Source: Gammaproteobacteria bacterium (GTDB taxonomy: Bacteria; Pseudomonadota; Gammaproteobacteria; Enterobacterales; Alteromonadaceae). Taken from it: a stretch of DNA of 64,000 bases. The stretch covers positions 62,001 through 126,000 of the forward strand of contig JAHKAA010000026.1 of the NCBI GenBank assembly GCA_018825965.1, written 5' to 3'. This document shows, piece by piece, positions 16,888 through 24,972 of the stretch. The translations under genes were made by a program, and so were the position numbers. Each line of letters opens with the position of its first letter. Position 1 is the stretch's first letter. The notes beneath the pieces are model-generated. The model ran no database searches, was not told where the DNA came from, and was given only the letters and a program-made list of their open reading frames with translations.

Positions 16888-17286
16888 TCAACCTAACACA
16901 GGTACTGGCTTGCGATCCGGGCCTAAAGCCACAAAAGTGAAGTTACCTGAGATGGCTTTATGCTGATCGTCGTCATACATATTTTCGACAAAAATATCGA
17001 CGTTCACCTTAATACTGGTGCGGCCTACATGCTCAATGCGGGCAACCAGCTCTATAATGGAGCCCGCAGGAATAGATTCTTTAAAATCCACTCTGTCTGA
17101 ACACACAGTCACCAAAGGCTTACGGCAAAAACGGGTGGCTGCTATAAAAGCTGCTTCATCCATCCAGGCTAAGGCTTCACCACCAAATAAGGTATTGTGA
17201 TGGTTAGTGCGACCAGGAAATACCGTTTTTGTGACACGGGTCACAGCGTATTCGATACGTTTGGCAAGTAAAGCGTCGTCAGTCAT
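16888..17286 (-). CDS. Acyl-CoA thioesterase, YciA-type hotdog protein
   Basis: 132 residues, one hotdog domain. NHHNTLFGGEALAWMDEAA (28-46) is the family's signature helix region with the catalytic-type N/H and D43. VDFKESIPAGSIIELVARIEHVGRTSIKVNVDI follows as the central sheet. Family members hydrolyse acyl-CoA, forming hexamers in the cytoplasm. Located between the Mpo1-like gene and hinT, all on the minus strand but with gaps that suggest separate promoters. Confidence 0.9.
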   Translation of the reverse strand: MTDDALLAKRIEYAVTRVTKTVFPGRTNHHNTLFGGEALAWMDEAAFIAATRFCRKPLVTVCSDRVDFKESIPAGSIIELVARIEHVGRTSIKVNVDIFVENMYDDDQHKAISGNFTFVALGPDRKPVPVLG

Positions 17287-17377
17287 AAGGTTCTCCGGCA
17301 GAAATAAGGCGCGAATTTTAGAAGCTTTCCCGGCAATTGCAAGACAATGACCGGGTTTTATCCGACAAAAAAATCGC

Positions 17378-17728
17378 TTAGCGCGCCACCATAGCCCCTA
17401 AGTTTTTCCCACCGACCAGATGCATATGAATATGATAGACTTCCTGACCGCCATGCTGATTGCAGTTCATAATCAAACGGTAACCATCTTCGGCAATACC
17501 CGCTTCAGCGGCCAGTTTACGGGCTACGGTAAATAAACGGCCTAAAGCCAGCTCGTGTTGTGCTTCCACATCGTTTACCGTAGGTATCAATACGTTAGGT
17601 ACAATCAGGATATGAGTAGGTGCCCGTGGGTTAATATCACGAAAGGCAGTAACTAAGTCGTCCTGGTATAAAATGTCGGCCGGAATTTCGCGGCGAATAA
17701 TTTTGCTGAAAATAGTTTCTTGAGCCAT
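17378..17728 (-). CDS. hinT: HIT-family purine nucleoside phosphoramidase
   Basis: 116 residues from the ATG at 17728, which has AAGGA nine bases upstream; a longer frame would add 20 unrelated residues. [16 protein letters not shown] (4-19), [17 protein letters not shown] and the histidine triad HIHMH (99-103, catalytic H101) followed by LVGG identify it. It hydrolyses adenosine phosphoramidates. Divergent from the M61 peptidase gene. Confidence 0.94.
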   Translation of the reverse strand: MAQETIFSKIIRREIPADILYQDDLVTAFRDINPRAPTHILIVPNVLIPTVNDVEAQHELALGRLFTVARKLAAEAGIAEDGYRLIMNCNQHGGQEVYHIHMHLVGGKNLGAMVAR

Positions 17729-17778
17729 CAGAAGATCCTTATAAAATAATGCACAGATAACGTTCGGGAGTATAGGGT

Positions 17779-19560
17779 ATGACGCCATTGGCTTACCAGC
17801 TTAGCATTGCTGACATTACAGCACATCTGGTTGCGGTTGAACTGCATTTTACACCACAAAATAAAGAGGTGATCACCCTAAGCCTGCCCTGTTGGATCCC
17901 GGGCAGCTATATGGTAAGGGATTTTGCCAAACATCTGCACTCTGTTGAAGCTTTTGATGATTCAGGTGATTTGCCCCTGACTCAGCTGGATAAACAAAGC
18001 TGGCAATTGAGTCACCATCAGAAACAGCTGACAGTGCGTTATCAAGTCTATGCCTTTGATCTGTCGGTGCGCGGTTGTTATCTGGACGATCAACTGGCTA
18101 TTTTAAATCCGGCGGCTCTTTGTCTTGAAGTCAAAGGCATGGAAGCTGCGCCAGTCAGTTTAACTATTCTGGCGCCTGAGTTTTTAGACTGGCAGGTGGC
18201 TACAGGCTTAACCCCAGCCCGCTCCACCCAACCACTGCACTGTGGTTTGTATCAGGCCGATAACTATCAGCAACTTATAGATACTCCCTTAATGCTGGGC
18301 AAATTGGATATTGCCGAATTTGATGTCTGTGGAGTACCACATTATCTGGTGCTGGCAGGCCATGAGCAGGTGGATCTCGAACGTTTTAAAACAGAGCTGC
18401 AACGCATATGCCTGCAACAACAGCAGGTATTTGCTGACCTGCCGGCAGATTTAACCCAGTACTGGTTTTTATGTTGGGTCACAGATTCAGGTTATGGCGG
18501 CCTGGAGCACCATAATTCCACTTTATTGCTGCTGACGCATCAGGATCTTCCGAATGCAGAACGTCCTGACGAAAGCACAGCCGATTACCAGAACTTGCTT
18601 GGCCTTTGCAGCCACGAGTACTTTCATACCTGGTGGGTAAAACGCGCTAAACCAGCCCGGTTTTTGCCTTATCGGTTAAACACAGAGCAATACACCAGCC
18701 AGCTTTGGTTATACGAGGGCTTTACCTCCTACTATGATGATTTGGCTTTGGTACGTTGTGGTTTGTTGACACAGGAACAGTATTTTTCGGCACTGGAAAA
18801 AACCATCAACAGAGTGCAGCTTAGCCCTTCAGAGCAAGTGCAATCTGTGGCCGAAAGCAGCTTCAATGCCTGGACTAAGTATTACAAGCAGGATGAAAAC
18901 GCCGTCAATGCCGTGGTCAGCTATTACACCAAAGGCAGTCTGATTGCGTTGTGTCTGGATGCTTTATTACGCAGTAAAGGCCTGACGCTGGATCTTTTAA
19001 TGCAATTCGCCTGGAAAACCTATGGCGAACCGGCTTCAGGCAGCACTGAACAGCAGTTTATTCAGCTTTGCTCAGACTATGCAGGGAAAGACATAGCAAG
19101 CCGATTATACACTTGGGTTTATGGCAACACTGCTTTGCCTTTGGCTGAGCTTTTGCCCCATCTTGGGTTAAGCACTGCACTGCGCCAACAAGAACACAAC
19201 AAAGATTTATCCGGCAGTAAAGCGCCTGCTTATCCGGTGCGCGCCTTTGGTGCTGCATTTAACGCCAGTTCTGAAGGCTTAAAAATCACCAATGTGCCTC
19301 TGGGGTCTGTGGCCTACAAAGCAGGCTTGATGGCGCAGGATCAGTTAATTGCTGTGAATGCAGTCAAAGCCACAGAGCAAAATTTCTGGCGTCAGCTCAA
19401 CCAAAGCCAGATTGGCAGCGTACTGACTTTGCATTTGTTCCGCAAACAACGCTTAGTGCAGTTATCGATGACGGTTGAACTTGCGCCTGCTACTTTGACC
19501 TATTTACAGCTGGTTGATCAGGAAAAAGCCGGGCAGTGGCTTGGGGTAACACAGGACTAA
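17779..19560 (+). CDS. M61-family metallopeptidase with PDZ domain
   Basis: 593 residues. An N-terminal beta domain (about 1-165) is followed by the thermolysin-like catalytic domain. GGLEHHNST is at 240-248, the zinc site HEYFH at 279-283, and the third zinc ligand E313 in LYEGFTSYY. Residues of about 490-575 form a PDZ domain ([26 protein letters not shown]). Family members are glycyl aminopeptidases. No signal peptide is visible, so it is probably cytoplasmic. GGGAG eight bases before the ATG supports the start. The next gene begins one base after its stop, so they are co-transcribed. Confidence 0.93.
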   Translation: MTPLAYQLSIADITAHLVAVELHFTPQNKEVITLSLPCWIPGSYMVRDFAKHLHSVEAFDDSGDLPLTQLDKQSWQLSHHQKQLTVRYQVYAFDLSVRGCYLDDQLAILNPAALCLEVKGMEAAPVSLTILAPEFLDWQVATGLTPARSTQPLHCGLYQADNYQQLIDTPLMLGKLDIAEFDVCGVPHYLVLAGHEQVDLERFKTELQRICLQQQQVFADLPADLTQYWFLCWVTDSGYGGLEHHNSTLLLLTHQDLPNAERPDESTADYQNLLGLCSHEYFHTWWVKRAKPARFLPYRLNTEQYTSQLWLYEGFTSYYDDLALVRCGLLTQEQYFSALEKTINRVQLSPSEQVQSVAESSFNAWTKYYKQDENAVNAVVSYYTKGSLIALCLDALLRSKGLTLDLLMQFAWKTYGEPASGSTEQQFIQLCSDYAGKDIASRLYTWVYGNTALPLAELLPHLGLSTALRQQEHNKDLSGSKAPAYPVRAFGAAFNASSEGLKITNVPLGSVAYKAGLMAQDQLIAVNAVKATEQNFWRQLNQSQIGSVLTLHLFRKQRLVQLSMTVELAPATLTYLQLVDQEKAGQWLGVTQD

Positions 19561-19561
19561 T

Positions 19562-20572
19562 ATGGATTCTTTATCACAAATAGCTTTAGGTGCCGCTGTC
19601 AGTGTCGCGGCTTTTCATAAACCCATCCGTAATAAACAAATGAAAGTCTGGCATGCAGCTGCTGCGGGCGCTGTATTTGGCACCCTGCCCGATTTGGATG
19701 TATTGATATCCCATGGCGATCCGATCAGCGACATGACGATGCACCGCACAGAAAGCCATTCGTTGTTTTATTTAACTTTAGTTTCGCCACTTTTTGCCTG
19801 GCTGGTGGTGAAGTTATCAGGTCGCCCTCAACTGTTTAAACAGACTGTGCTGGCGGTATTACTGGTGCTGCTGACCCATGCACTGCTGGACACTATGACT
19901 ATTTATGGCACCCAGCTTGCGCTGCCTTTTAGCGACTATCCTTTTGGAGTGGGCAGCATTTTTATCATAGACCCGCTTTATACTCTGCCCTTGCTACTGG
20001 GGCTTCTGCCGGCGTTTTGGTCTAAAACCTACTGGAATACTGCTGGCCTGATCCTCAGCACTGCTTATTTGATGTTTGGTGTAGTAGCGCAACAACTGGC
20101 TTATGCAGAAGTGAAACAACAGCTGGCTGATTCAGGCCAACAAGCGGACAAACTGCTGGTAACTGCAACTCCTTTTAATACCTTGTTGTGGCGCGCTGTG
20201 GTAGTGAACGACGATCAGTACCTTGAGGGCTATTACTCTTTGCTTGATGGATCAACACAGATGCAATGGCGAAGTTTCCCCAGGGATACAGCCTTGATTA
20301 AACAATGGCAAGATAACCCTGCTGTGGCACGTTTAGCCTGGTTTAGTCACGGTTTTTATCAACTGGAACAAAAGGACGAGCAGTTGCTGGTGACGGATCT
20401 GCGGATGGGCCTGGCGCCTTTTTACAGCTTTAGTTTTGTCGTGGCAACGAATGGACAACCTCAAGCTCCGGTGCAGCTGGAGTTTCCACGTGACAATGCG
20501 GCAAGTTTTGCCTGGTTGTATCAACGGGTTCTGGCTAAAACTCAAACTCCGTTGTCTGATTTGGTAAAGTAA
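19562..20572 (+). CDS. YdjM/DUF457-type membrane-bound metal-dependent hydrolase
   Basis: 336 residues. MDSLSQIALGAAVS, GTLPDLDVLI, HRTESHS and LTHALLDTMTIYGT place it in the YdjM (PF04307) family. The conserved Asp and His residues lie in and near membrane segments and are thought to bind metal. Four to five hydrophobic segments cover residues 60-185; the C-terminal 140 residues form a soluble beta-rich tail. The natural substrate is unknown. Starts one base after the M61 peptidase stop. Confidence 0.85.
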   Translation: MDSLSQIALGAAVSVAAFHKPIRNKQMKVWHAAAAGAVFGTLPDLDVLISHGDPISDMTMHRTESHSLFYLTLVSPLFAWLVVKLSGRPQLFKQTVLAVLLVLLTHALLDTMTIYGTQLALPFSDYPFGVGSIFIIDPLYTLPLLLGLLPAFWSKTYWNTAGLILSTAYLMFGVVAQQLAYAEVKQQLADSGQQADKLLVTATPFNTLLWRAVVVNDDQYLEGYYSLLDGSTQMQWRSFPRDTALIKQWQDNPAVARLAWFSHGFYQLEQKDEQLLVTDLRMGLAPFYSFSFVVATNGQPQAPVQLEFPRDNAASFAWLYQRVLAKTQTPLSDLVK

Positions 20573-20610
20573 AATTCGGGTCAGAACTCAGACTCTGACC
20601 CGGAATTTTT
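20573..20610. terminator. Bidirectional terminator
   Basis: AATTCGGGTCAGA-7 nt-TCTGACCCGGAATTTTT between converging genes; it touches the stop codon of the gene at 20609. Confidence 0.85.
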
Positions 20611-21463
20611 AAGCAAAAGCTATGGCGCCTTTGCCAACCCCTTCAAAAGCAATCACTTTTACGGCACTAAGCTGATGTAATTCTTTCACTGTAGTGGCTA
20701 TATACTCAGCCAAACATTCTACTGTGGTATCGCAAGGCACCACTTCACAGGTGCTGGCTGGTAACGAAATTTCAAAATAACCCTGGGCAGAGCTGTAAGC
20801 AAAATTCAGCGCATCAGTTTCAGCCTTGAGAAAACGCAAAGCTGAAGCGTCAATTTGATCTTCAGCTGTTGCCAGATAAATATCTTCCCAGCGCTCACTC
20901 CAGTATTTGCCTAACTTAGGCGACAACATACCGTTGTCAAAAATCTGAATGGTGGATCTATGACCATGAGCAATACGCTGGCAGTTGCCATCATGTTTTT
21001 TCAGGCCATGGGTGTAATGGTAAGAAAAGCCGCTGACTTGTTCAGTGCGTAGCTGTAACACCAGTTTGGCCACGTTATCCGGCAGCAGAGGTTTAATTTG
21101 TTCAGTTAAGAATTCGGTAACTGAAGCCATATCAATTTTTTCGGCCTGAATAACCGCAAAAGCTTCAGCAGGTGATGCGACTTGTAGCAGACCTTTTGCT
21201 GAACTGAAGAATACCTGCTGCACTTCGCCTTCAGTCAGCTTCGTAGCAGGACTCAAGGCTGGAATAGCCAGCTTATGGTCCACCAACTGGTCAATGGCTT
21301 TTTTAATGACTTTTTTTACCAGACCAAAATCAAACACCATAGAGGTTTGATCCAAGTCCCCATGCAACTCCACATCAACAATATAACTTTCACCGAGCAA
21401 ACCACGCTGCTGGCAAAGGTAGGAAAAATCGATGACGGTTAAGTCGCGGACAAATAAAATCAT
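20609..21463 (-). CDS. Large QueD/PTPS-family protein (6-carboxytetrahydropterin synthase-like)
   Basis: 284 residues from the ATG at 21463 (MILFVRDLTVIDFSYLC); upstream residues in the longer frame are not family-like. Two PTPS-type regions are visible. Residues 1-70 carry GESYIVDVELHGDLD and the MVFDFGLVKKVIK block. Residues 140-284 carry FSYHYTH and the catalytic/zinc motif CQRIAHGH (C161, H166, H168). Ordinary QueD is about 120 residues, so this is a duplicated or extended version. QueD makes 6-carboxytetrahydropterin for queuosine; that this enzyme does so is inference. No other queuosine genes are adjacent. Confidence 0.78.
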   Translation of the reverse strand: MILFVRDLTVIDFSYLCQQRGLLGESYIVDVELHGDLDQTSMVFDFGLVKKVIKKAIDQLVDHKLAIPALSPATKLTEGEVQQVFFSSAKGLLQVASPAEAFAVIQAEKIDMASVTEFLTEQIKPLLPDNVAKLVLQLRTEQVSGFSYHYTHGLKKHDGNCQRIAHGHRSTIQIFDNGMLSPKLGKYWSERWEDIYLATAEDQIDASALRFLKAETDALNFAYSSAQGYFEISLPASTCEVVPCDTTVECLAEYIATTVKELHQLSAVKVIAFEGVGKGAIAFA

Positions 21464-21541
21464 AAAATACTTCCGGATGGCGCTGTAACAGCAAAAAGTG
21501 GCGGCATTATAAAGCAATACGTTGCGCCCGTTAAGCAGACC

Positions 21542-21799
21542 TTATTTTTTATGTTCAGTCAGCCAGCCATTCAGTAAACCTATTTGTCCAAGCTTATGGG
21601 CTGCATACATTAAACGAATGGCATTGCTGAGCAAAACACTGTCGTTCCATTCGGTTTTTTGCTGAATTTCCTGATAACAGGCTAAAGCTTCTGGTGTTAA
21701 ATAACCGCGCAACTCTTTTTTGCCAGAGCCTTTTTGCCGCTCTCTGTAACGCTGTTGTTTTTCAGCATTAGAAATTCGTTTTTTTTCCTGTTCCGTCAT
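21542..21799 (-). CDS. Small basic protein of unknown function
   Basis: 85 residues. The first 30 are highly charged and helical (KKRISNAEKQQRYRERQKGSGKKE). The remainder, LRGYLTPEALACYQEIQQKTEWNDSVLLSNAIRLMYAA, has the strand-helix-helix look of a ribbon-helix-helix protein. DNA or RNA binding is plausible but unproven. It lies alone upstream of the QueD-like gene with a gap of 78 bases. Confidence 0.7.
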   Translation of the reverse strand: MTEQEKKRISNAEKQQRYRERQKGSGKKELRGYLTPEALACYQEIQQKTEWNDSVLLSNAIRLMYAAHKLGQIGLLNGWLTEHKK

Positions 21800-21845
21800 A
21801 ATGCTTCTATCTTATGCTGTTAATTTGATTTCGGAAGGTCAGCTT

Positions 21846-21862
21846 GACTAATCGGACTTGTT
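21846..21862. promoter_or_regulatory. FadR-type operator in front of fabA
   Basis: GACTAATCGGACTTGTT resembles the FadR operator (AGCTGGTCCGACNTGTT type); the right half TCGGACTTGTT is nearly ideal. As I recall, it closely matches the FadR site of E. coli fabA. It ends 54 bases before the fabA start, where FadR would act as an activator. Confidence 0.68.
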
Positions 21863-21916
21863 TAGCTTACAAGTGTTCGCTAAAGTGGCCCAGCCTTGAT
21901 GATGGATCTAACATAC

Positions 21917-22429
21917 ATGACTAAGAATAGCTTTACAAAACAAGATTTAGTGGCCTGTGGCCGTGGGGAATTATTTGGCGAAGGCAACAGCCAGTTGCCG
22001 GTAGACAATATGCTGATGATTGACCGTATAGTGCACATTTCGGAAGAAGGTGGCAAATACGGCAAAGGGGAAATTATCGCTGAATTTGATATCAACCCTG
22101 AACTTTGGTTTTTTGATTGCCACTTTAAAGGGGATCCGGTGATGCCTGGTTGCTTAGGCTTAGATGCCATGTGGCAACTGGTCGGTTTCTTTCTGGGTTG
22201 GGCTGGTGGTCCTGGTAAAGGTCGTGCTTTAGGTGTAGGTGAAGTGAAATTCACGGGTCAAATCCTGCCTACAGCAAAAAAAGTAACCTACCGTATCGAT
22301 ATGACCCGTGTGATTAAACGTAAATTGTTTATGGGCATAGCTGAAGGATCTGTCAGTGTCGACGGTCGTGAGATCTATACGGCTAAAGAGCTGAAAGTAG
22401 GTTTATTTCAGGATACCTCTTCCTTCTGA
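21917..22429 (+). CDS. fabA: 3-Hydroxydecanoyl-ACP dehydratase/isomerase
   Basis: 170 residues from the ATG at 21917, giving the family start [21 protein letters not shown]; earlier ATGs at 21899 and 21902 are possible. It dehydrates 3-hydroxydecanoyl-ACP and isomerises the trans-2 product to cis-3, the entry to unsaturated fatty acids. Catalytic H69 in [17 protein letters not shown] and D83 are in place. A FadR-like site lies upstream and a strong terminator downstream, so it is a one-gene unit. Confidence 0.96.
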   Translation: MTKNSFTKQDLVACGRGELFGEGNSQLPVDNMLMIDRIVHISEEGGKYGKGEIIAEFDINPELWFFDCHFKGDPVMPGCLGLDAMWQLVGFFLGWAGGPGKGRALGVGEVKFTGQILPTAKKVTYRIDMTRVIKRKLFMGIAEGSVSVDGREIYTAKELKVGLFQDTSSF

Positions 22430-22444
22430 GGATCATTTCTACTT

Positions 22445-22475
22445 AAAAAAACGGAGCTTTTTGCTCCGTTTTTTG
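22445..22475 (+). terminator. Terminator after fabA
   Basis: AAAAAACGGAGC-5 nt-GCTCCGTTTTTT, 16 bases after the stop codon. Confidence 0.9.
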
Positions 22476-22570
22476 TTCCTGAACTTTACCTGTTTTCATT
22501 ACAGCCGTTTCTTCATGCTTGCGCTACACTCTTTGCATTTAAATTATGTTTTACAACAAGGAGATCTGTT

Positions 22571-22945
22571 ATGTCTGCAATAAACCCTGTAGGTTGGTTT
22601 GAAATTCCGGTGCTGGATATGGACCGTGCCTGTGCCTTTTACACCGCTGTTTTAGGCGCTGAATTTGAAATGATGGAGATGGGCCCCAGTCTGATGGCGA
22701 TGTTTAGTTACGATCAGGCGGCACCCGGTTGTGCCGGAGCTTTAGTCAAAGATCCTGATTGTCAGCCCTCCACTACTGGTACTTTGGTGTATTTTGTGGC
22801 CGATGATGTCAATCAGCCTCTCTCCAAAGTAGTTGCTGCCGGAGGTCGTCTGGTGATGGAAAAAATGCCGATAGGTGAACATGGTTTTATCGGCAGTTTT
22901 ATTGATACGGAAGGCAATAAAGTCGCAGTGCATTCCATGCAGTAA
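22571..22945 (+). CDS. VOC-family (glyoxalase/bleomycin-resistance fold) protein
   Basis: 124 residues, one pair of beta-alpha-beta-beta-beta units. VGWFEIPVLDMDRACAFYTAVLG opens the first unit and VYFVADDVNQPLSKVVAAGGRLV the second. The end, GSFIDTEGNKVAVHS, carries the usual metal-binding acidic position. Substrate unknown; such stand-alone proteins are often annotated as lactoylglutathione-lyase-like without evidence. AAGGAG lies seven bases before the ATG. Confidence 0.88.
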   Translation: MSAINPVGWFEIPVLDMDRACAFYTAVLGAEFEMMEMGPSLMAMFSYDQAAPGCAGALVKDPDCQPSTTGTLVYFVADDVNQPLSKVVAAGGRLVMEKMPIGEHGFIGSFIDTEGNKVAVHSMQ

Positions 22946-22964
22946 CAACAGCTTAAAACAAATA

Positions 22965-22984
22965 CAGGGGCTGCTATGCCCCTG
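22965..22984. terminator. Probable terminator hairpin between converging genes
   Basis: CAGGGGC-6 nt-GCCCCTG; the T run after it is short, so termination strength is doubtful. Confidence 0.5.
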
Positions 22985-23012
22985 CTTTGTGATCTGATTT
23001 AGTTAAAACCTT

Positions 23013-24794
23013 TTAAAGCCCGCCAAGTTTTTCCAGCAGTTTGTTTTTAAGTTTGTCTTTTTGCGTTTCAACTTTGTCTTTCAGCTGTGTTTCAAATAAT
23101 GCTTTGGTATCCAGTGAATACTTCGGCTCTTGCATAGTACCGCTGATTTTCAGTGGTATTTCCACACCAGCCAGATCATCTTTTTCTTTGCCGCCCTGGC
23201 CCTTAGAGGTGTTCACCAGCGCCGTACTTAACTGATAATCCAAGGCTTCTGTCAGCAGATTGGCAGACCCTTTACCAGCAAGACGTAATAAAGGCGCCGC
23301 CATTTTTAGATCCGGATTGGTCAGTACCCCGTCCGTCAGGTGAAAGTTGCCTGTTAAACTGGAGAAGTCGGTTTTTTGTTCAGTATTGTCCGTGCTTTGT
23401 GCTTCATTTTTTAAAGTGGCTTTAGCGTTTCGGATCATTTGTGCAATATTGACGCCATACAAAGAACCATCTGTGATTTCAAAACGGCCATTGGCCAGCA
23501 GGTTTTTCTTCAGTTGCTCTGGCAATAAGCTGTGGCCTTTGCCTTCAATACTGAGTTTTGCTGTGCCACTTAATAAATCAATATCAGCGCCATCTATCAG
23601 CATAGGTCGCAGCGCCAGGCCGGACAGCTGTTTATTGAAGCTATAGCTGACAGGCGTTTTGCGAGCATCCAGTGTGGCTTTGGCCACTACTTTGCCATCG
23701 TATAAATCTGCGCTGGCGTTCTGAATTTGAACCAGCCCTGCTTTATTGGTCAACACCAATTGCAGATTTTCCGTATGCAGGCCTGCGGCTTTTAACGTCT
23801 TTACCGCCAGTTTTAAATCCAGATCAAACTGGCGCAACGCTGCTAAATCAGGTTCAGTGCTGGCCGCAGCTTCAGTTTCTGCTGTCGTGGTATTTTCCGC
23901 CATATAAGCTGCTGTATCCACTTCGTCCAGTTTTAAGTCGAGTTTAATCACAGCTTGTTTGGCGTAATTCACTGCCAGTTGGCCTGAACCTTTGATGTCA
24001 TCCAGCTCAAGTTTCTGCCATTGCCAATCCAGTTGTTTTTTATCCAGCGCTAGTTTCAAATCTGTCTCTAACACTAACTGTTTCAATGGCAGGCCCTGAA
24101 ACTCAGTATCCAGCACAAAGTCTTTCAGCTGCACTAATTGATTGTTGTTACTCAGTTGCAACTGCGCTGAACCTTTGACTTCTAACTGGGTTGGATCGGA
24201 TTTCACCAGCAGTTCAAAATCCAGTGGTGCCCATTCACTGGCTTTAAAATCAGTTAAATTGAATGATTTCAGCGTCAGGCTTTGAGTCGGGCTGCCTTCG
24301 GTGATCCTATTTAATTGCAGATTGCGAATGGACACATCTTCCAGTTGCAGTTGCTGCGAACCTGGAGCCGTTGTTTCAGGCTGATCGGAAGCGGCAGCTT
24401 TGTCTGAAGTCAGTCCATCCATACTGGTTTTGCCATTTTTAGCAGTCACCAGATTAACTGTCACGCCGTCCAGATGCAGTTGCTGAATTTGCAGATCTTT
24501 ATTCAGCAATGGCATCAAGGCCACTGCGGCCACCAGTGTTGACACTTCCAGCATTTGTTCAGGCACAAAACCTTCAGGATTGGATAAGGTGACATCAGAA
24601 AGCGACACACCCAGACTTGGGTAGACAGTCCAGCCTATATCCCCTGCGATCTGCAGTTGTCGTCCGGTTTGTTGTTCAACCTTTTGAGTGATTTCTGCTT
24701 TAAAGTCATTTAAATCAAAAATAACCAACAGATAAAATACCGTTACTGCAATAAGACCAACAACGGCAGCCAGCAGCCATTTTAACCAATTCAT
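23013..24794 (-). CDS. AsmA-family envelope protein
   Basis: 593 residues from the ATG at 24794, chosen because AAGGA lies at the right distance; ATGs at 24800 and 24815 are alternatives. One N-terminal membrane anchor (WLKWLLAAVVGLIAVTVFYLLVIF) is followed by DLNDFKAEITQKVEQQTGRQLQIAGDIGW, the AsmA N-terminal signature, and then a long periplasmic beta-rich region. The C-terminal third contains the AsmA repeat LTGNFHLTDGVLTNPDLKMAAPLLRLAGKG. Family members are anchored in the inner membrane and are linked to phospholipid transport to the outer membrane. Single gene. Confidence 0.88.
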   Translation of the reverse strand: MNWLKWLLAAVVGLIAVTVFYLLVIFDLNDFKAEITQKVEQQTGRQLQIAGDIGWTVYPSLGVSLSDVTLSNPEGFVPEQMLEVSTLVAAVALMPLLNKDLQIQQLHLDGVTVNLVTAKNGKTSMDGLTSDKAAASDQPETTAPGSQQLQLEDVSIRNLQLNRITEGSPTQSLTLKSFNLTDFKASEWAPLDFELLVKSDPTQLEVKGSAQLQLSNNNQLVQLKDFVLDTEFQGLPLKQLVLETDLKLALDKKQLDWQWQKLELDDIKGSGQLAVNYAKQAVIKLDLKLDEVDTAAYMAENTTTAETEAAASTEPDLAALRQFDLDLKLAVKTLKAAGLHTENLQLVLTNKAGLVQIQNASADLYDGKVVAKATLDARKTPVSYSFNKQLSGLALRPMLIDGADIDLLSGTAKLSIEGKGHSLLPEQLKKNLLANGRFEITDGSLYGVNIAQMIRNAKATLKNEAQSTDNTEQKTDFSSLTGNFHLTDGVLTNPDLKMAAPLLRLAGKGSANLLTEALDYQLSTALVNTSKGQGGKEKDDLAGVEIPLKISGTMQEPKYSLDTKALFETQLKDKVETQKDKLKNKLLEKLGGL

Positions 24795-24972
24795 ATCCAT
24801 TTTCCTTTGGGTCATTTGTACTTTAGGTCAATCAAAACTGAGCGCCCTGATAAAAAATTGAATACATAGCATAGCTCAGCGGCATAAACCTTAGCTGAAC
24901 CTGATGACGTTTAGTGGGACTGTACATCAGCCGGAGCAGGCGTTGGGCCTGCCCCACCAGCACCCGAATAAA

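Noticed and set aside
21880-22254. 124-codon minus-strand frame opposite fabA
   Set aside because: Antisense shadow rich in Pro and Ser, typical of reversed GC-biased codons.
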